Below are positions 48,634-56,564 of a stretch of 64,000 nt of DNA, piece after piece; position 1 is the first letter of the stretch, and every line of letters begins with the position of its first letter. This DNA comes from Fusobacterium varium (GTDB lineage: Bacteria > Fusobacteriota > Fusobacteriia > Fusobacteriales > Fusobacteriaceae). The DNA lies in NCBI GenBank assembly GCA_002356455.1, contig AP017968.1:1240001-1304000 (forward strand), read 5' to 3'. Position numbers and translations under genes: made by a program. The notes under the pieces were generated by a model, which searched no databases, was not told the DNA's origin, and saw only the letters and a program-made list of their open reading frames with translations.

Positions 48634-48954
48634 ATGTATAAATTTAAAAATTATTTAAAAAATTTTATCTTATTTTGGATTATTGTAACAATATTCATAG
48701 GAAGCCACCATTATTGGAAAGCAAATGGAAGATACCATAAACCAGAATGGTACCAGGATTATGAAATTCTAGAATTAGATGGAAAGAAATATGCAGTAAT
48801 AAGTTATGATAAAAAAGATAATAAATTTTTAATAGTAGAGGCAACAATTCAAGATAATGAATTAATATTGGACATGAAAAAAAGTATTTTTAGCGATTTA
48901 ATAAATATTCCAATATGTTATAAAAAATTTAAAGCAGTAAAGGTCATAAAGTAA
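48634..48954 (+). CDS. Hypothetical single-helix membrane protein
   Basis: 106 residues with one N-terminal membrane helix (about 9-24, NFILFWIIVTIFIGS) and a soluble domain with repeated strands (YAVISYDKKDNKFLIVEATIQDNELILD). No family is recognised. It lies between the terminator of autotransporter B and the regulator gene; cassette A lacks it. Confidence 0.6.
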   Translation: MYKFKNYLKNFILFWIIVTIFIGSHHYWKANGRYHKPEWYQDYEILELDGKKYAVISYDKKDNKFLIVEATIQDNELILDMKKSIFSDLINIPICYKKFKAVKVIK

Positions 48955-48982
48955 CCTTGAGCTAATTTGGAAGGTGAAAAAT

Positions 48983-49336
48983 ATGAATGAAAAAATTAAA
49001 AGAAGAGGAAGACCATTAGGAAGTGGAAATAGAAATAAGACTATTTTAGGGATAAGGGTTACTGATGAAGAATTTGAAATAATTCAAAAAGGACTTAGAA
49101 AACTAAAAACTGAATTTAAAACAAACAGAGAAATAGTTATATATCTATTTAAAAAATACGATAATCTTGAAGTAAAAGACAATGTTGAAGATAATAATCC
49201 ACTTCTTGAATTAATAAGTGAAGAATTAAATAAAAATAGATATACAAAAGAAGAAAAAAGACAACTAAGAAAAATATATATAGAAATCCAAAACAAAGGG
49301 ATAACAAAAATCTTCAATATACAAAATAATAATTAA
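48983..49336 (+). CDS. AT-hook plus ribbon-helix-helix-like protein, cassette B
   Basis: 117 residues from the ATG at 48983 (GGAAGGTG upstream; the GTG at 48974 lies within that site). It begins MNEKIKRRGRPLGSG, with an AT-hook-type RGRP core, followed by the shared strand-helix-helix block (LGIRVTDEEFEIIQKGLRKL, then TNREIVIYLFKKY). Unlike copy A it has about 50 further residues rich in Asn, Glu and Lys (YTKEEKRQLRKIYIEIQNKG) that partly resemble the helical start of the next gene's product. Probably a DNA-binding regulator of the cassette. Confidence 0.72.
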   Translation: MNEKIKRRGRPLGSGNRNKTILGIRVTDEEFEIIQKGLRKLKTEFKTNREIVIYLFKKYDNLEVKDNVEDNNPLLELISEELNKNRYTKEEKRQLRKIYIEIQNKGITKIFNIQNNN

Positions 49337-49345
49337 GGAGAAGAA

Positions 49346-49771
49346 ATGGAAATAAAATTAACAAAGGAAGAATTAAAAAGATTAAATGGAAATAAAGATG
49401 GAATAGCACAGCTTCTAGTAAGAAAAGCTGTCCTTACAGAAATGGAAAATAAAGAATATACAGAGGAAGAAAAGAAGTATTTAGAAGAAATGAAGCTTAA
49501 TATGGAGATAGAATATTATCTTAATTCAATAGCACAAAAGACAGTTCAAATATATGATTATGAACTTTTAGAAGTATATAAGAATAATGCAGAATTACTA
49601 AAGGATAAAAATACAGCAGAGATATATCCACAGCTGCAGCAAGCCTTATTCAATCAAAAACTTGGAGAGGAAAAAGTAAAAGTAATAAATGAAATAATTG
49701 AGAAGTATAAGATAAATGATACATTAGAAGAATATATACCATTAGAAGAAGAAAAGAAAGAAAAAAAATAG
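49346..49771 (+). CDS. SurA-N-like small helical protein, cassette B
   Basis: 141 residues, no signal peptide, paralogue of 20698-21129 over the full length (shared IAQLLVRKA, EEKKYLEEMKLNMEIE, QLQQALFNQKLGEEKVKVIN). The pattern of helices fits the N-terminal chaperone core of SurA/PrsA foldases without the PPIase domain. Its neighbour codes for a FadA-type helical adhesin, so it may keep that or another partner soluble before export; this is inference, since the usual SurA works in the periplasm. AAGGAG upstream; 10 bases before the FadA-family start. Confidence 0.75.
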   Translation: MEIKLTKEELKRLNGNKDGIAQLLVRKAVLTEMENKEYTEEEKKYLEEMKLNMEIEYYLNSIAQKTVQIYDYELLEVYKNNAELLKDKNTAEIYPQLQQALFNQKLGEEKVKVINEIIEKYKINDTLEEYIPLEEEKKEKK

Positions 49772-49781
49772 AGGAGGAATT

Positions 49782-50144
49782 ATGAAAAAAATACTAGTAG
49801 GATGCATATTATTAATATCAACAGCGTCATATTCATCAGCAGATGTATTATCAACATTAGAGCAGCTTGAAGTTAATTTCAAGCAATTGGAAACAGAAGA
49901 AACGGCTATGTATAATCAAAGAAAAGCTGAAGCGGAAGAAGCAGAGAAAACGCTGATATCTTTAAGAGCAAAATATCAGAAACTGCTAGGAACAGAAAAA
50001 TATATAACTGAAGTGGAACCATATAGATATTACCAAAAAGACTATAAAGAATTATTGAAAAAATGCAGAGAAGAGAAAGAAGAAATGCGAAAAGAAATCG
50101 AAGAAAAAGAAGAGATAATAAATATTTATCAGGCAATTATGTAG
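49782..50144 (+). CDS. FadA-family adhesin, cassette B
   Basis: 120 residues, signal peptide to about 19 (MKKILVGCILLISTASYSS), mature start DVLSTLEQLEVNFKQLETEE matching the cassette A copy. The FadA signature is altered here: YYQKDYKELLKKCREEK (83-99) instead of FYKxQYxxLAxKY, and it has a cysteine (Cys95) in the second helix, which FadA proteins normally lack. It should still form a helical hairpin for filament assembly, possibly with disulfide links. GAGGAGG ribosome site. Confidence 0.83.
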   Translation: MKKILVGCILLISTASYSSADVLSTLEQLEVNFKQLETEETAMYNQRKAEAEEAEKTLISLRAKYQKLLGTEKYITEVEPYRYYQKDYKELLKKCREEKEEMRKEIEEKEEIINIYQAIM

Positions 50145-50152
50145 AGGAATGT

Positions 50153-50335
50153 ATGGAAAAAAGAGAAAAAGAGGCACAAAAATACCGTTTATATGGCTGT
50201 CACTTTACTAAAGAAGAATATACTTTTATACAAAAGAAAATAAAAAGATTAAGTAATATTAAAGGTCAAAGAAGGAACAATACTCAGATATTGCTAGAGT
50301 TATTTAAGCTTGCATTGAGAGGCAAAATGGAATGA
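50153..50335 (+). CDS. Small ribbon-helix-helix-like protein, cassette B
   Basis: 60 residues from ATG 50153, 8 bases after the FadA-family stop; a longer frame from 50063 lies inside that gene. It starts MEKREKEAQKYRLYGCHFTK and continues EEYTFIQKKIKRL, then NTQILLELFKLAL, the same strand-helix-helix core as in the three other members. It lacks the AT-hook. Counterpart of 20130-20303. Next to an HU-like gene. Confidence 0.68.
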   Translation: MEKREKEAQKYRLYGCHFTKEEYTFIQKKIKRLSNIKGQRRNNTQILLELFKLALRGKME

Positions 50336-50348
50336 AAGGATAGAAATT

Positions 50349-50660
50349 ATGAGAGAAACAGAATTTATAAGAGAATATAGAAGAGTTAGGGAATTAAAAA
50401 ATTTAAAGACAGCAAAAGAAAAAGTTGAGATTTTCTGGGAAACATTAGTAGATATTTTAAAAGAAGGAGAGAAAGTTACTTTTAAAGGCTGGGGGAGTTT
50501 TGAAGTAAAAAAAAGAAAGGCAAAAATATTTAATAATCCAAAAACAAAGAAAGCAGAAAGAATACCAGCATGTAAGAAAATAATATTCAAACAGGGAAAA
50601 CTTCTCAAGAAAAGATTTAATACAATAGGAGAAGAAGAAAATGATCTTTTATATAGATAA
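50349..50660 (+). CDS. HU/IHF-like DNA-binding protein, divergent
   Basis: 103 residues. The C-terminal two thirds follow the HU pattern: helix (AKEKVEIFWETLVDILKEG), then EKVTFKGWGSFEVKKRKAK, the arm with NPKTKKAERIPACKKIIFKQGKLLKKR. HU-family dimers bend DNA. It differs from the housekeeping HU at 57198-57476 (arm lacks the usual Arg-Asn-Pro order, contains Cys). It lies at the end of cassette B; similar divergent HU genes precede the third FadA locus at 61439 and 61771. Confidence 0.85.
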   Translation: MRETEFIREYRRVRELKNLKTAKEKVEIFWETLVDILKEGEKVTFKGWGSFEVKKRKAKIFNNPKTKKAERIPACKKIIFKQGKLLKKRFNTIGEEENDLLYR

Positions 50661-50799
50661 AGCAACTCAAAAAATTCATGAAGGAACTTGTAGATATGCA
50701 GATTCTCTAAGAAATTCAAATATTGTATTTCTTGGAGAATTTCCTTATAGCGAATATGCGCTTTCATTTGCTGAAACACAGGATTACAAGAAAGCATAA
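50641..50799 (+). CDS. Small protein, probably cut short by a nonsense codon
   Basis: 52 residues (MIFYIDKATQKIHEGTCRYA to QDYKKA). It overlaps the end of the HU-like gene by 20 bases and has GGAG upstream. In frame after the TAA at 50797 the DNA continues LCDECCGE and then stops (50826). With the HEGTC near the start, this would complete a metal-binding His/Cys set. The TAA probably replaced a lysine codon and removes the last ligands. Function unknown. Confidence 0.55.
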   Translation: MIFYIDKATQKIHEGTCRYADSLRNSNIVFLGEFPYSEYALSFAETQDYKKA

Positions 50800-50844
50800 T
50801 TATGTGATGAATGTTGTGGAGAATAATCTTAATTGGAGGATAAA

Positions 50845-51270
50845 ATGAAAAAAGAAGAGTTAAAGAATATGAAACAATATAATTGGATATTTAATTTATT
50901 TGAAAAAAATGATTTAACAGAAAAGTATTTCTTAGGTATAATTGCTGCTATTATAGGAATTTTCATAGCCATGTTTAATAATACTACACATATGAATCGT
51001 GTTTTTTTATTATTTGGACTTCTTTTTTTAGTTATATGTGGAACTACTATAATTATAAATATAGCAAGAAGAGCAGAGTTTAGATCTAAATTATATTTTG
51101 CAGCAGTAACAGATAAATTAGAAAGTATAAATTTAGAAGAAGAGAAAAAAAAGGAAGAATTTAGAGAAAAAAGATGGAAAACAGTTGCACTTATATGTTA
51201 TTTAGACTTATGTACTATGATAGGGGTTTTTATGGTGATGGGAAGTCAAGGAATAGCTTTATTAAAATAA
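50845..51270 (+). CDS. Hypothetical membrane protein with three helices
   Basis: 141 residues from ATG 50845 (GGAGG at 50835-50839; TTG at 50833 is part of that site). Two membrane helices (about 28-45 and 52-73), a charged cytoplasmic coil (LESINLEEEKKKEEFREKR) and a third helix (about 113-135). No family is recognised. It lies between the cassette B genes and mscS. Confidence 0.65.
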   Translation: MKKEELKNMKQYNWIFNLFEKNDLTEKYFLGIIAAIIGIFIAMFNNTTHMNRVFLLFGLLFLVICGTTIIINIARRAEFRSKLYFAAVTDKLESINLEEEKKKEEFREKRWKTVALICYLDLCTMIGVFMVMGSQGIALLK

Positions 51271-51303
51271 TAGAATAATATAAGGAGAAATATATTTACA
51301 AAT

Positions 51304-52128
51304 ATGAAAAGCAATATATTAAAGTTATTAGAATCATGGGGAGAAGAAATATTAAAAGTTCTTCCAGAAACAATATTGAGAATATTATGGGTTATATTCC
51401 TAGTTTCAATAATGAAATATGTAGTAAGAATAAGTACCCATGCCTTAAAAGTTTTAATGGAAAAAAGTAATGCAGATGAATTGTTAATATCTTTTATACT
51501 ATCTTTAACAAAAACATTAATATATATTGGATTTTTCTTTTTATTAATTGGAAGTTTAGGAGTTAGAGCAACTTCTTTACTAACAGTATTGGGAACAGCA
51601 GGGTTAGCAGTAGGCTTAGCTTTACAGGGAAGCTTATCTAATTTGGCAGGAGGGGTATTAATTCTTTTTTTTAAACCTTTTCTTAAAGGAGAATACATAA
51701 AGACATCTTCAGGAGATGGGACAGTTGATTGTATTCATATTTTATATACTGTTTTAACAACACCAGATAATTCAAAAATAATAATTCCAAACAGCCAATT
51801 GGCAAATTCAGCTGTAACAAACATATCAAGAAATCCAGAAAGAAGAGTTGATTTAGAAATTTCTGTTGCTTATGGAACTTCAGAAGAAAAAGTAAAAAAA
51901 GTATTGACTGAAATAGCAGATAAAAATCCAGAAATTCTTCATAACATGGGATATACAATAAGAATGAAGAAGCATAATTCCAGCTCATTAGATTATGTAT
52001 ATAGAGTATGGACTAAGAAAGAAACATACTGGGATGTATATTTTTCCTTAACAGAAGCTGTGGCAAAATGTTTTGAGGAAGAAGGAATAGAGATACCATA
52101 TCAAAAAATAGATATTTATAATAAATAA
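51304..52128 (+). CDS. mscS: Small-conductance mechanosensitive channel
   Basis: 274 residues, normal for MscS. Three membrane helices end in the pore helix with the Gly/Ala pattern GTAGLAVGLALQGSLSNLAGGVLILFF. The cytoplasmic beta domain follows (FLKGEYIKTSSGDGTVDCIHILYTVLTT, PNSQLANSAVTNISR) and a C-terminal alpha/beta domain. The heptameric inner-membrane channel opens on osmotic downshift. Ribosome site AAGGAG lies about 13 bases before the ATG, a little far. Followed by its own terminator. Confidence 0.93.
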   Translation: MKSNILKLLESWGEEILKVLPETILRILWVIFLVSIMKYVVRISTHALKVLMEKSNADELLISFILSLTKTLIYIGFFFLLIGSLGVRATSLLTVLGTAGLAVGLALQGSLSNLAGGVLILFFKPFLKGEYIKTSSGDGTVDCIHILYTVLTTPDNSKIIIPNSQLANSAVTNISRNPERRVDLEISVAYGTSEEKVKKVLTEIADKNPEILHNMGYTIRMKKHNSSSLDYVYRVWTKKETYWDVYFSLTEAVAKCFEEEGIEIPYQKIDIYNK

Positions 52129-52146
52129 TATTAATTTAAGTAGATT

Positions 52147-52182
52147 AATCCCCATTCAAATAAAATCATATGGGGATTTTTC
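52147..52182 (+). terminator. Terminator after mscS
   Basis: AATCCCCAT (52147-52155) pairs with ATGGGGATT (52170-52178), followed by T. It lies 19 bases after the mscS stop. Confidence 0.85.
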
Positions 52183-52220
52183 TTGTAATAAAGAAGTTTT
52201 TAAATAAAGGTAAGGTAACT

Positions 52221-53132
52221 ATGAAAATATTAACAGGAATATTTATATTAATTTTTTCTTTTATTTTTATTTATATTTTAAATGAAAAAAGGCATAAAGC
52301 ATTAAATGAAGTTTTAGAAGTAAAAGAGTTAATGATAAATAATAACAAAATATGGATAAGTGAGGAATTTATGAAAAAAAATATAAATAATTATGTAATA
52401 AAGGAAATATTTTACTCTAATGGAGCTACTTTCAGAAAAGAAATATTTAATAAAGAAACAGGAGAAGAAATTACTCAATATTTTTCAAAAACTGGAGAAT
52501 TTATTGTGGAAATAAAAAATAGCAGATTGAATAATGATGAGGTTGTTTATGATATATATTCACAGAAGTTTTTAGTCAAGAAAAATGGGAAATTTTATGA
52601 TAAAGAGTTCATTTATACTAAAAAAATCAAATATTATTATGATACTGGAAGTATAGAAGAGGAATTTGATGATCATGGAAGAATTCACGGAAGTAGAAAG
52701 GTATATGATATTGATGGAGATTTATATGAAGATAGTTTTTGGGAATATGGAAAACCAATTGGTATTAGCAAAACATATTATAAAAATGGAAAATTACGAA
52801 GCGAAGGATATCGAAAATATTATAATTATGAGGGAATATTCAAGTGGTATTATGAAAGTGGAGAATTACATATAGAAGAAAACTATAAAAATGGAGTTCT
52901 TCATGGTGAAAGAATTATTTATTCTAAAAATGGAAAAGTTATAGAAAAGTCAAAATATAAAAATGGAGAATTAAAAAAGGGAATACTAGAAAGAATAATA
53001 AAAAAACCTAAAATAGTTGAGGTAGTTGAGTTAAGGGAATTACTACGAAGAGCAGATGTTAGTATGACTGATAAAGAAATTGATGAATTAGAAGATTTTA
53101 TAATCAGACAACATGAAAAAAATAGCCAATAA
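52221..53132 (+). CDS. MORN_2 (YwqK-like) repeat protein with N-terminal anchor
   Basis: 303 residues from ATG 52221 (AAGGTAAGG upstream; earlier in-frame ATG 52170 lies in the mscS terminator). N-terminal hydrophobic segment (about 3-22, ILTGIFILIFSFIFIYIL) acts as signal or anchor. Residues about 150-270 carry MORN_2 repeats (YYDTGSIEEEFDDHGRIHGS, YYKNGKLRSEGYRKY, YYESGELHIEENYKNGVLHGE). The C-terminus is a charged helix (RELLRRADVSMTDKEIDEL). Annotations often call these YwqK antitoxins; in Fusobacterium the family is expanded and of unknown function. First of a run of such genes. Confidence 0.78.
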   Translation: MKILTGIFILIFSFIFIYILNEKRHKALNEVLEVKELMINNNKIWISEEFMKKNINNYVIKEIFYSNGATFRKEIFNKETGEEITQYFSKTGEFIVEIKNSRLNNDEVVYDIYSQKFLVKKNGKFYDKEFIYTKKIKYYYDTGSIEEEFDDHGRIHGSRKVYDIDGDLYEDSFWEYGKPIGISKTYYKNGKLRSEGYRKYYNYEGIFKWYYESGELHIEENYKNGVLHGERIIYSKNGKVIEKSKYKNGELKKGILERIIKKPKIVEVVELRELLRRADVSMTDKEIDELEDFIIRQHEKNSQ

Positions 53133-53214
53133 CTAAGTTAACAACTTAATTAAATGAAAATCTATTTACAGATTTTATAAAAAATTTAAAATAGGATAGA
53201 AAGGAAAAAATGAA

Positions 53215-54744
53215 ATGTTTAGGATTATTTTTATATTTTTATTATTAATAAATCTTTGTTTTAGTGAAGAGATAAAATTAAAATCATACACCAATTCCCC
53301 AATAATTGGAAAGATAAAGACAACTAAAAAGAGAAATGAAATTAAAATATATGTTGAAGGAATAGAAAAGATAGTGCAAAAAGTATGGAATGATAATTCT
53401 GAAGAAGAGTACTATGATTACTATGAAGAAGAAATCAGTATTTTAGTAGATAATATTTCAAAAAATTATTCAATTATAGACATATTTACTATTAATTTAA
53501 ATTTTGATGATAATGAAGAAATATGCTTAGTTTTAAAAAAAGATGGGAAAAATTATATAAAAATATATTATTATTCCTCTGAAGATGATAAATTTTATGA
53601 CTTCTTAAATGAGGAACAAAATCAAGAAATAAAAAGATTATTTTCAACTGATAAAAATTTTTCAATAGATAAATTAAAAAAATATTTAAATGACAAGTTA
53701 CCTTTTGTTGAGTTGGATACAAGAGAGTTTTTATATAATATTAAAAAGGAATTTGATAAAAATTTATTAAGTGAAAATTTAAAATTTTTACGTGTTAACT
53801 TAGGTAATGAATTAGTTTATACTGATAATAGTAAAAATTATTATGTTTTTTATTATTCAGGTACAAGAAATATTTATTCATTGTTTTCTTATTGTGAAGG
53901 AGAACTTGGGAAGAATTACTATCCTATAACTGGTATTGCTTATTATAAAAATTATGGAAACTCAGGAGATGGAGCTATTAGAAAAGTAGAATATAAAGAT
54001 AAAAAAATATTAAAGGAGAGTATTATTCAAAGTTTTGAGCCTAAAATATCACAAGATATATTTTATGATTTAAATACTTCAAGAGTTCAAAAAGAATATA
54101 TTTATAGAAATGGTATTTTATCTAAAAAAATATTGTACACATATTTAAGTAATGGAAAACAAGAAAAAGTTGTAGAAAATTATGATGATTTTAAGCAGAT
54201 ACAAAATTGGCAAAAAGACAAGAATGGAAAATTAAAAGAGAGATACAAGACAGAATTTCAAGAATTAGATGTTTCAAAAGGACAGCTTCTCTATGAAAGT
54301 TTAAGGACTAGATTATATACTCTCTATAACAATAAAACAGAAAAATGGTGTTATGTTTTAATGAAAAGGCATCCAAAAGAATGTGATTATTTTTATGTAA
54401 AAGAGATTTTTTATGGCACTGTATCTGATTTAAATTTAAAAAATGGAATTTCAGATATTCCTAAAGATGGATATACAGAAATATATGCTACAAATTATCC
54501 TGTTTTTCTAGATTCTTCGACTCAAATAATTGAAAAAGGATATTATAGAAAAAATAAAAAAGATGGAATGTGGATATTTAATTATGCTGGTCAAATTTAT
54601 TCAAAAGTATATTATATAAAAGGGATTCCAATATGTTATTGGGATTATGATGCAGATGATAGATTAACAGAATTCGGAATATATATAAACTCTAAAAGAG
54701 TAAAATTAAAGAGCAATAGATATTTCTATGGAATATCAGAGTAA
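53215..54744 (+). CDS. Exported protein with C-terminal MORN_2-like repeats
   Basis: 509 residues. Signal peptide MFRIIFIFLLLINLCFS. The first 300 residues hold an acidic domain (EEYYDYYEEEISILVDN, FDDNEEICLVLKKDGK) reminiscent of periplasmic integrin-like calcium sites (NxDDxEE), not assigned to a family. Near the C-terminus MORN_2-type units appear (GYYRKNKKDGMWIFNYAGQ, YYIKGIPICYWDYDADD). ATG 53210 gives only a 12-codon ORF and is rejected. It belongs to the MORN_2 gene run between 52221 and 56855. Confidence 0.65.
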   Translation: MFRIIFIFLLLINLCFSEEIKLKSYTNSPIIGKIKTTKKRNEIKIYVEGIEKIVQKVWNDNSEEEYYDYYEEEISILVDNISKNYSIIDIFTINLNFDDNEEICLVLKKDGKNYIKIYYYSSEDDKFYDFLNEEQNQEIKRLFSTDKNFSIDKLKKYLNDKLPFVELDTREFLYNIKKEFDKNLLSENLKFLRVNLGNELVYTDNSKNYYVFYYSGTRNIYSLFSYCEGELGKNYYPITGIAYYKNYGNSGDGAIRKVEYKDKKILKESIIQSFEPKISQDIFYDLNTSRVQKEYIYRNGILSKKILYTYLSNGKQEKVVENYDDFKQIQNWQKDKNGKLKERYKTEFQELDVSKGQLLYESLRTRLYTLYNNKTEKWCYVLMKRHPKECDYFYVKEIFYGTVSDLNLKNGISDIPKDGYTEIYATNYPVFLDSSTQIIEKGYYRKNKKDGMWIFNYAGQIYSKVYYIKGIPICYWDYDADDRLTEFGIYINSKRVKLKSNRYFYGISE

Positions 54745-54781
54745 ATTGTTGTAATGAAAAAACGAGATGAAGAGGAGTGTT

Positions 54782-55687
54782 ATGAAAAAAATATTTTTAC
54801 TGATTTTATTATTAAGTATTTTAATTTCATGTGGAGAAAGAGTAGTTAAATTGGATGAGATTGAAGAAAAAATTGAAGTTACCAAAACTTCAGAAGATGT
54901 AATAGATAGAATTTTATATAAAAAAGGGGAAGATAAGCCTTTTACTGGGAAAATAATTAAAGATTTTGATGAAGATAATGTTTCATTTGAGTTCTATGTC
55001 AAAGATGGTAAAAGAGAGGGAGCTTTTATCCAATATTATCAAAATGGAGAAATATATGTTAAAGAGTTTTATAAGAATAGCAAACTAAATGGAGAAAGAA
55101 CGGTTTATTATGAGAGTGGGAAAAGAAAAAATGAATCAGTTTATGAAAATGGCATTCCTGTAAACGAGGAAAAAGAGTATTATGAGAACGGAAAAGTAAA
55201 AGGAATTGTAGACTATAAAAACAAAACAACCAAAACATACTATAAAGATGGAGCTTTACACTCAGAAGTAAAATTTTTAGGTAATAACTCTCGAAATTTT
55301 GAAGGGGAATATAAGACATATTATCAAAATGGAGAAATATCTGCAATAGAGCAATTTAAAAACGGGCTTCTTAATGGCGAGAGTGTTTATTACTATAAAA
55401 ATGGTAATATTCGTGAAAAAGGTTATTATAAAAATGGGGCTAGAGAAGGAGAATATATTATTTATTATAAAAATGGAAATATGGAGGAGAAAATTTTTTA
55501 TCAAAGGGGATCATTAAGGAATGGACGAAGAATAACTTACTATGAGAATGGAAATATTTATTCAGAGTCTTTTCACGATGAACAGGGAGTATACCATGGG
55601 GAGAAGAAAAAATATTATGAAAATGGGAAGATTAAACTCATAGAAACTTATGAGCATGGAAATTTTGTTTCAAGGAAGGAGTTTTAA
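54782..55687 (+). CDS. MORN_2 repeat lipoprotein
   Basis: 301 residues from ATG 54782, with AGGAG 5-6 bases upstream; an in-frame ATG 15 bases earlier overlaps that site. Lipobox ILISC places a lipid-anchored Cys at about 17, so the protein sits in a membrane facing outward. Residues about 80-295 form at least eight MORN_2 repeats of about 22-25 residues, each near YYxNGxIxxxxxYKNGxLxGE. Such repeats build an extended beta sheet. The clearest member of the local MORN_2 group. Confidence 0.83.
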   Translation: MKKIFLLILLLSILISCGERVVKLDEIEEKIEVTKTSEDVIDRILYKKGEDKPFTGKIIKDFDEDNVSFEFYVKDGKREGAFIQYYQNGEIYVKEFYKNSKLNGERTVYYESGKRKNESVYENGIPVNEEKEYYENGKVKGIVDYKNKTTKTYYKDGALHSEVKFLGNNSRNFEGEYKTYYQNGEISAIEQFKNGLLNGESVYYYKNGNIREKGYYKNGAREGEYIIYYKNGNMEEKIFYQRGSLRNGRRITYYENGNIYSESFHDEQGVYHGEKKKYYENGKIKLIETYEHGNFVSRKEF

Positions 55688-55689
55688 AA

Positions 55690-56001
55690 TTGAATAAATG
55701 GCATCAAACAACAAAAGATAAAAATTTAATAATCTTAGCCAAAATACATGTTATAATTATGGTTTTAACTTTATGTGGTGGAATAGTAGGTAAAATTTTG
55801 AAGTTTGATTTATTTAGAATTATAGCTGGTTTCTATTTTGTATTTGGAAATGTATTATATACATTCATTTTTAATGTGTTAAGTGAAAAGAAAATAATTG
55901 TTACTAAAACTACTTTAGGATTTCACAATAAAGTATATTATTTTGCAAGTACAATAACATCACTAATTATAGTGTTGGTAATTATAAATTTTTTGCAATA
56001 A
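55690..56001 (+). CDS. Hypothetical membrane protein
   Basis: 103 residues from a TTG start at 55690, only two bases after the preceding stop codon and with AAGGAG upstream, so translation is coupled to the MORN_2 lipoprotein. Three predicted membrane helices (about 15-36, 42-64, 81-101). No family is recognised. Confidence 0.62.
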   Translation: MNKWHQTTKDKNLIILAKIHVIIMVLTLCGGIVGKILKFDLFRIIAGFYFVFGNVLYTFIFNVLSEKKIIVTKTTLGFHNKVYYFASTITSLIIVLVIINFLQ

Positions 56002-56016
56002 CAAAAGGAGAGTTAA

Positions 56017-56539
56017 ATGAAAAAATTACTTATAGCTTTTGTATATAGTATTGATTACATTTATAGGAATATTTTTATTACCAGTAGAAGATTATAAGCT
56101 TTATCACTGGAATGGGATAACATATAGAGAAATGATTATTCCATTTTCAAATAAAAAAATTAAAATAAAATTTACAGGAAAATCAGTAACTTATCATTCT
56201 GGAACTTTAACAGGAATGAGAAGAGAAACTTTTTATAAGTTTGGGAAAAAGCATGGAAAATCAACATTTTATAATAAATATCCCAATCCTATAGCCAGTA
56301 TAACTCCTTATAAGGATGGAAAAATAGATGGTATTGAAAGAGTTTACTATGCCGATGAAAGTCTAAAATATGAAATAGAATATAGAAATGGACGTCGTTG
56401 TGGTAACTGGAAAAAATATTATGGTGATAGAAAAACTGCTGCTGATAGTACAGTAGGTATACATTATATTTATGAAAATGATAAAAAAATTAAAATATTA
56501 AAACAGGATGTAGAGTTACTTGTGAGAGAATTTTTTTAA
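56017..56539 (+). pseudogene. MORN_2-type protein gene, frameshifted in its signal peptide
   Basis: AAAAGGAGAG followed by ATG 56017 gives MKKLLIAF, but this frame then runs into unrelated sequence. The proper frame continues from 56039 with YIVLITFIGIFLLPVEDYK and 160 further residues containing MORN_2-like units (GKKHGKSTFYNKYPNPI, YKDGKIDGIERVYYADES, RNGRRCGNWKKYYGDR). One T too few in the TTTT at 56037-56040 explains the break: with five T the N-terminus would be a good signal anchor. It could still start at TTG 56039 without a ribosome site. Confidence 0.6.
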
Positions 56540-56564
56540 TATTAATATGAGGTGATTATAAATT

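Noticed and set aside
53210-53248. ATG 5 bases before the 53215 start
   Set aside because: It opens only a 12-codon ORF; the signal peptide belongs to the frame from 53215.
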